Assembly (NCBI GenBank): GCA_030372865.1
Contig: JAUCQE010000648.1
Location: forward strand, 1-33,939
Length of the DNA stretch: 33,939 bases
Direction of reading: 5' to 3'
DNA from: Pyrinomonadaceae bacterium
GTDB lineage: Bacteria; Acidobacteriota; Blastocatellia; Pyrinomonadales; Pyrinomonadaceae
In this document: positions 31,801-33,939 of the stretch, piece after piece
Numbering within the stretch: position 1 is the first letter of the stretch
Layout of the letters: each line of letters starts with the position of its first letter
The notes under the pieces: generated by a model
The model's input: only the letters and a program-made list of their open reading frames with translations
What the model was told of the DNA's origin: nothing
Databases searched by the model: none
Position numbers and translations under genes: made by a program

Positions 31801-33045
31801 ATGGCCAACTTCCGCAGACCTGAAGAATTACTTTGCTGTTCGTTTTGCGGCAAATCGCAGAACGATGTCAAAAAGCTGATCGCCGGGCCGGGCGTGTACA
31901 TCTGTAACGAGTGCATTGATATCTGCAACGAGATCATCAATGACGACGAGCAGACGGACACGGCGACCACGCGGACGCACCTTCCGAAGCCTGCGGAGAT
32001 CAAGACCTTTCTCGACGAATACGTCATCGGGCAGGACGAGCCCAAAAAGCGGCTTGCGGTTGCGGTTTACCAGCACTACAAACGTCTTGAGCTTGCCAAA
32101 CGCCGGGGCGATATCGAGCTCCAGAAATCCAATATCCTGCTTATCGGCCCAACGGGCACGGGCAAGACCTTGCTTGCCCAGACGCTGGCTCGGCAGCTTA
32201 GCGTGCCGTTCTGCATTGTTGACGCCACAAGCCTGACCGAGGCCGGATATGTCGGTGAGGATGTGGAAAACATCCTGCTTCGGCTGCTGCAGGCGGCGGG
32301 TAACGACGTCGAGCTTGCACAGCAGGGGATCATCTACATAGACGAGATCGATAAGATCTGCCGCAAGGACGACAACCCTTCGATCACGCGTGACGTTTCA
32401 GGCGAGGGTGTCCAGCAGGCGCTTCTGAAGATCCTCGAGGGCACTGTTGCCAACGTGCCGACCGGCGGCGGCCGCAAGCATCCTCAGCAGGAATTTACCC
32501 AACTCGACACGACGAACATCCTATTCATCTGCGGCGGCGCGTTCATCGGCCTTGAAAAGGTGATCGAGAAACGGCTCCGCAACAAATCGCTGGGTTTCCA
32601 GGCCGATGTGAAGTCTAGCAAGCAGCGACGCGGCGAAGCCTTCAACAGCCTTGAGCCCGAGGACCTTATCCATTACGGCCTTATCCCGGAATTCGTCGGC
32701 CGCCTGCCGGTGCTCGGCGTGCTTTCCGAATTGGATGAGGACGCACTGATCAAGATCCTGACCGAACCGAAGAACGCACTTGTGAGGCAGTATCAGCGGA
32801 AGTTCGAGTTCGACAACATCGCCCTCAAGTTCAGCGAAGGAGCATTGCGTGCCATCGCCGAACAGGCCCATAAACGCAAGGTCGGTGCCCGCGGATTGAT
32901 GATGATCATGGAAGAGATATTGCTCGATTCCATGTACTTCCTGCCTTCCGAAAAGAAGGTCAAGGAAATACTGATCACCCGCGAGATGGTCGAACGCAAG
33001 ACCCCAGTCTTCGACGTCGTCGCCCCGGTCGACCAGGCGGCTTAG
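31801..33045 (+). CDS. clpX: ATP-dependent Clp protease ATP-binding subunit ClpX
   Basis: 414 residues. It is the AAA+ unfoldase that feeds ClpP. The N-terminal zinc-binding domain has C13, C16, C35 and C38. Walker A GPTGTGKT is at 116-123, the pore loop GYVG at 149-152, Walker B YIDEID at 179-184, and the RKHP motif follows around 223-226 ([11 protein letters not shown]). The C-terminal small domain has [15 protein letters not shown]. It follows clpP in the same direction and is closed by a good terminator. Confidence 0.97.
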   Translation: MANFRRPEELLCCSFCGKSQNDVKKLIAGPGVYICNECIDICNEIINDDEQTDTATTRTHLPKPAEIKTFLDEYVIGQDEPKKRLAVAVYQHYKRLELAKRRGDIELQKSNILLIGPTGTGKTLLAQTLARQLSVPFCIVDATSLTEAGYVGEDVENILLRLLQAAGNDVELAQQGIIYIDEIDKICRKDDNPSITRDVSGEGVQQALLKILEGTVANVPTGGGRKHPQQEFTQLDTTNILFICGGAFIGLEKVIEKRLRNKSLGFQADVKSSKQRRGEAFNSLEPEDLIHYGLIPEFVGRLPVLGVLSELDEDALIKILTEPKNALVRQYQRKFEFDNIALKFSEGALRAIAEQAHKRKVGARGLMMIMEEILLDSMYFLPSEKKVKEILITREMVERKTPVFDVVAPVDQAA

Positions 33046-33075
33046 GCCAAGCATTTAGGGAATCCGTTTTCACGT

Positions 33076-33103
33076 AAAGGCACCCGTTATCGGGTGCCTT
33101 TTT
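33076..33103 (+). terminator. intrinsic terminator of clpP-clpX
   Basis: AAAGGCACCCG and CGGGTGCCTTT form an 11-bp stem with a TTAT loop and a TTTTT run. It lies 30 bp after clpX. Confidence 0.9.
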
Positions 33104-33352
33104 ATTGCCCAACCTGAACTCCGCCTGTGGTTACGTTCGCGATTCCGCGAATAATCTCTCACCGCGAGGCCCGCATTATTCAGCGGCAAGCCGATAGGAC
33201 AGGGCTTCGCGGCAGAGAATGGCGGGCACAGTGTTTGCGGAATCGATTATTAACACGACGTTAGTCTTTGCGGCCGCCTGCAGGTTGGCCCGATGATGTT
33301 TGGTCATTAGCGTCAATCGCGGCAGAGATCGTCTTTTAAGGGGGCGACTGTC
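33104..33352. other. intergenic region with interleaved inverted repeats
   Basis: The 307-bp gap after clpX (33046-33352) starts with the clpX terminator. The rest has no supported gene. It holds inverted repeats: CCGCGAATAAT near 33144 with ATTATTCAGCGG near 33176, and GCGATTCCGC near 33137 with GCGGAATCGA near 33236. They could fold as nested hairpins in the leader of the next gene. GGGGGCG about 10 bases before 33353 is its ribosome binding site. Confidence 0.4.
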
Positions 33353-33885
33353 ATGAAGGCGTTAACACGAACTGCCTCGATCTTGCTTGCGGGATTCCTT
33401 TTACTCGCTCAAATCACAGGTTTCGGAACCGGGTCACATTTCGATGTGGCCCGTACGGTTTTAAAAGAGCACGGCTTCAGCGAAGACGCGATAAAGATGA
33501 TCCAGGTGAGTAACTGGCTTACGGATTACTACGCGACTAGCCCGACGCGGAGCGACGAGCACCGGGCCGATCTGGAAAAGCTCCATTTCGATAATCTCTA
33601 CTCTGAGGAGCAGGTGCTGGACTACTGGTCCTTGCTGCTTCGCAATCTCCGCAATTCTACCGAGTCTGCTGCAAAAAAGGATGACGTTTTCCGAATGCTG
33701 CTCGTGATCGGCATCGGGTTACACGCCGTGCAGGATTTCTATGCCCATTCGAATTGGGCCGAACTACACCCCCGCGGAAAGGACGGCTATTATCGTTCCG
33801 ACACCATCATCAAGGCTCTGGCGACCACGCCGGTGCCATCGCTGAAAGGCCTGAAAACCGGGAAGTATCCGGATGACCGGGTAAC
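33353..33885 (+). CDS. secreted Het-C-like protein, truncated by contig end
   Basis: About 177 residues are real. A signal peptide is at 1-22 (LTRTASILLAGFLLLAQI). The body has GTGSHFDVARTVL near 27, NWLTDYY near 54, LHFDNLY near 77 and GIGLHAVQDFYAHSNWAEL near 121, all His/Asp-containing motifs typical of the Het-C and zinc-dependent phospholipase C-like all-helical fold. A hydrolase role with metal ligands is therefore plausible. The frame stays open into adapter sequence, so the apparent C-terminal CLLYTSDAADEFRTV is artefact. The true gene continues beyond the contig. Confidence 0.7.
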
Positions 33886-33939
33886 CTGTCTCTTATACAC
33901 ATCTGACGCTGCCGACGAGTTCCGAACGGTGTAGATCTC
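33886..33939 (+). other. Illumina Nextera adapter, not genomic
   Basis: The transposon mosaic end CTGTCTCTTATACACATCT occupies 33886-33904. It is followed by GACGCTGCCGACGA (33905-33918), a 10-base index GTTCCGAACG (33919-33928), and GTGTAGATCTC (33929-33939), the start of the P5 adapter side. The layout matches a library molecule read through its insert. Confidence 0.98.

Noticed and set aside
31401-32045. A 214-codon minus-strand frame across clpP-clpX
   Set aside because: Antisense shadow of two conserved genes.
1-33939. Defence, prophage or mobile-element cluster
   Set aside because: No transposase, integrase, restriction, toxin-antitoxin or Cas motifs were found in any open frame.

Overview
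This is a chromosomal window from a Gram-negative-type bacterium, most likely an Acidobacteriota of the Blastocatellia/Pyrinomonadales kind. That placement is inference. It rests on the gene mix: a CHRD plus FG-GAP/VCBS secreted protein, several small two-CxxC zinc-ribbon proteins, a matrixin with a regulatory-like tail, ExbD, a meso-diaminopimelate-type MurE, and a moderately high GC content. The right end is not biology. The last 54 bases (33886-33939) are Illumina Nextera adapter with an index, so the window ends at a contig end whose adapter was not trimmed.

Layout. 116-1419: two translationally coupled membrane proteins (minus strand). 1647-1961: a sigma-54-type promoter and a 72-residue protein. 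2146-3698: an SDR oxidoreductase followed by a class-II cyclic-nucleotide-phosphodiesterase-like MBL protein. 3695-4108: two abutting small genes (minus). 4235-6421: a membrane/helical protein, a zinc ribbon, and a polysaccharide-export (SLBB) gene broken by one in-frame TAA. 6518-8024: a small membrane protein and a secreted matrixin. 8066-8192: a candidate stand-alone structured RNA with its own promoter and strong terminator. 8353-10356: a KUP/APC-like permease with a hairpin in its leader. 10357-14428: a double zinc-ribbon protein, purD, a zinc-ribbon/TM protein and a TPR protein. 14523-23554, all minus strand: aroC, an EamA transporter, rsmD, recG, a queuosine-precursor transporter (probable CTG start), rpsT, a membrane J-domain protein, exbD, and pabB with a -1 frameshift. 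23708-27323: the CHRD/VCBS secreted protein, an APC permease and a PilZ protein. 27374-28861: murE (minus). 28995-33045: a small membrane protein, tRNA-Leu(UAG), then tig-clpP-clpX. 33353 to the adapter: a truncated secreted Het-C-like protein.

How the genes work together. tig, clpP and clpX form the classic nascent-chain folding and ATP-dependent proteolysis cluster. aroC makes chorismate, which PabB would use for folate. rsmD and rpsT serve the 30S subunit, and recG serves recombination and fork repair. Most of the window is housekeeping plus lineage-specific secreted or membrane proteins. I see no CRISPR array, insertion sequence, prophage, toxin-antitoxin pair or recognisable defence cluster.

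The most unusual items are the structured RNA locus before the permease, two genes each disrupted by a single-base lesion (polysaccharide export and pabB), the CTG start of the queuosine-precursor transporter, the sigma-54 promoter in front of an unknown small protein, and inverted 10-bp-period repeats that supply the last codons of the EamA transporter. No undescribed multi-gene system is evident.
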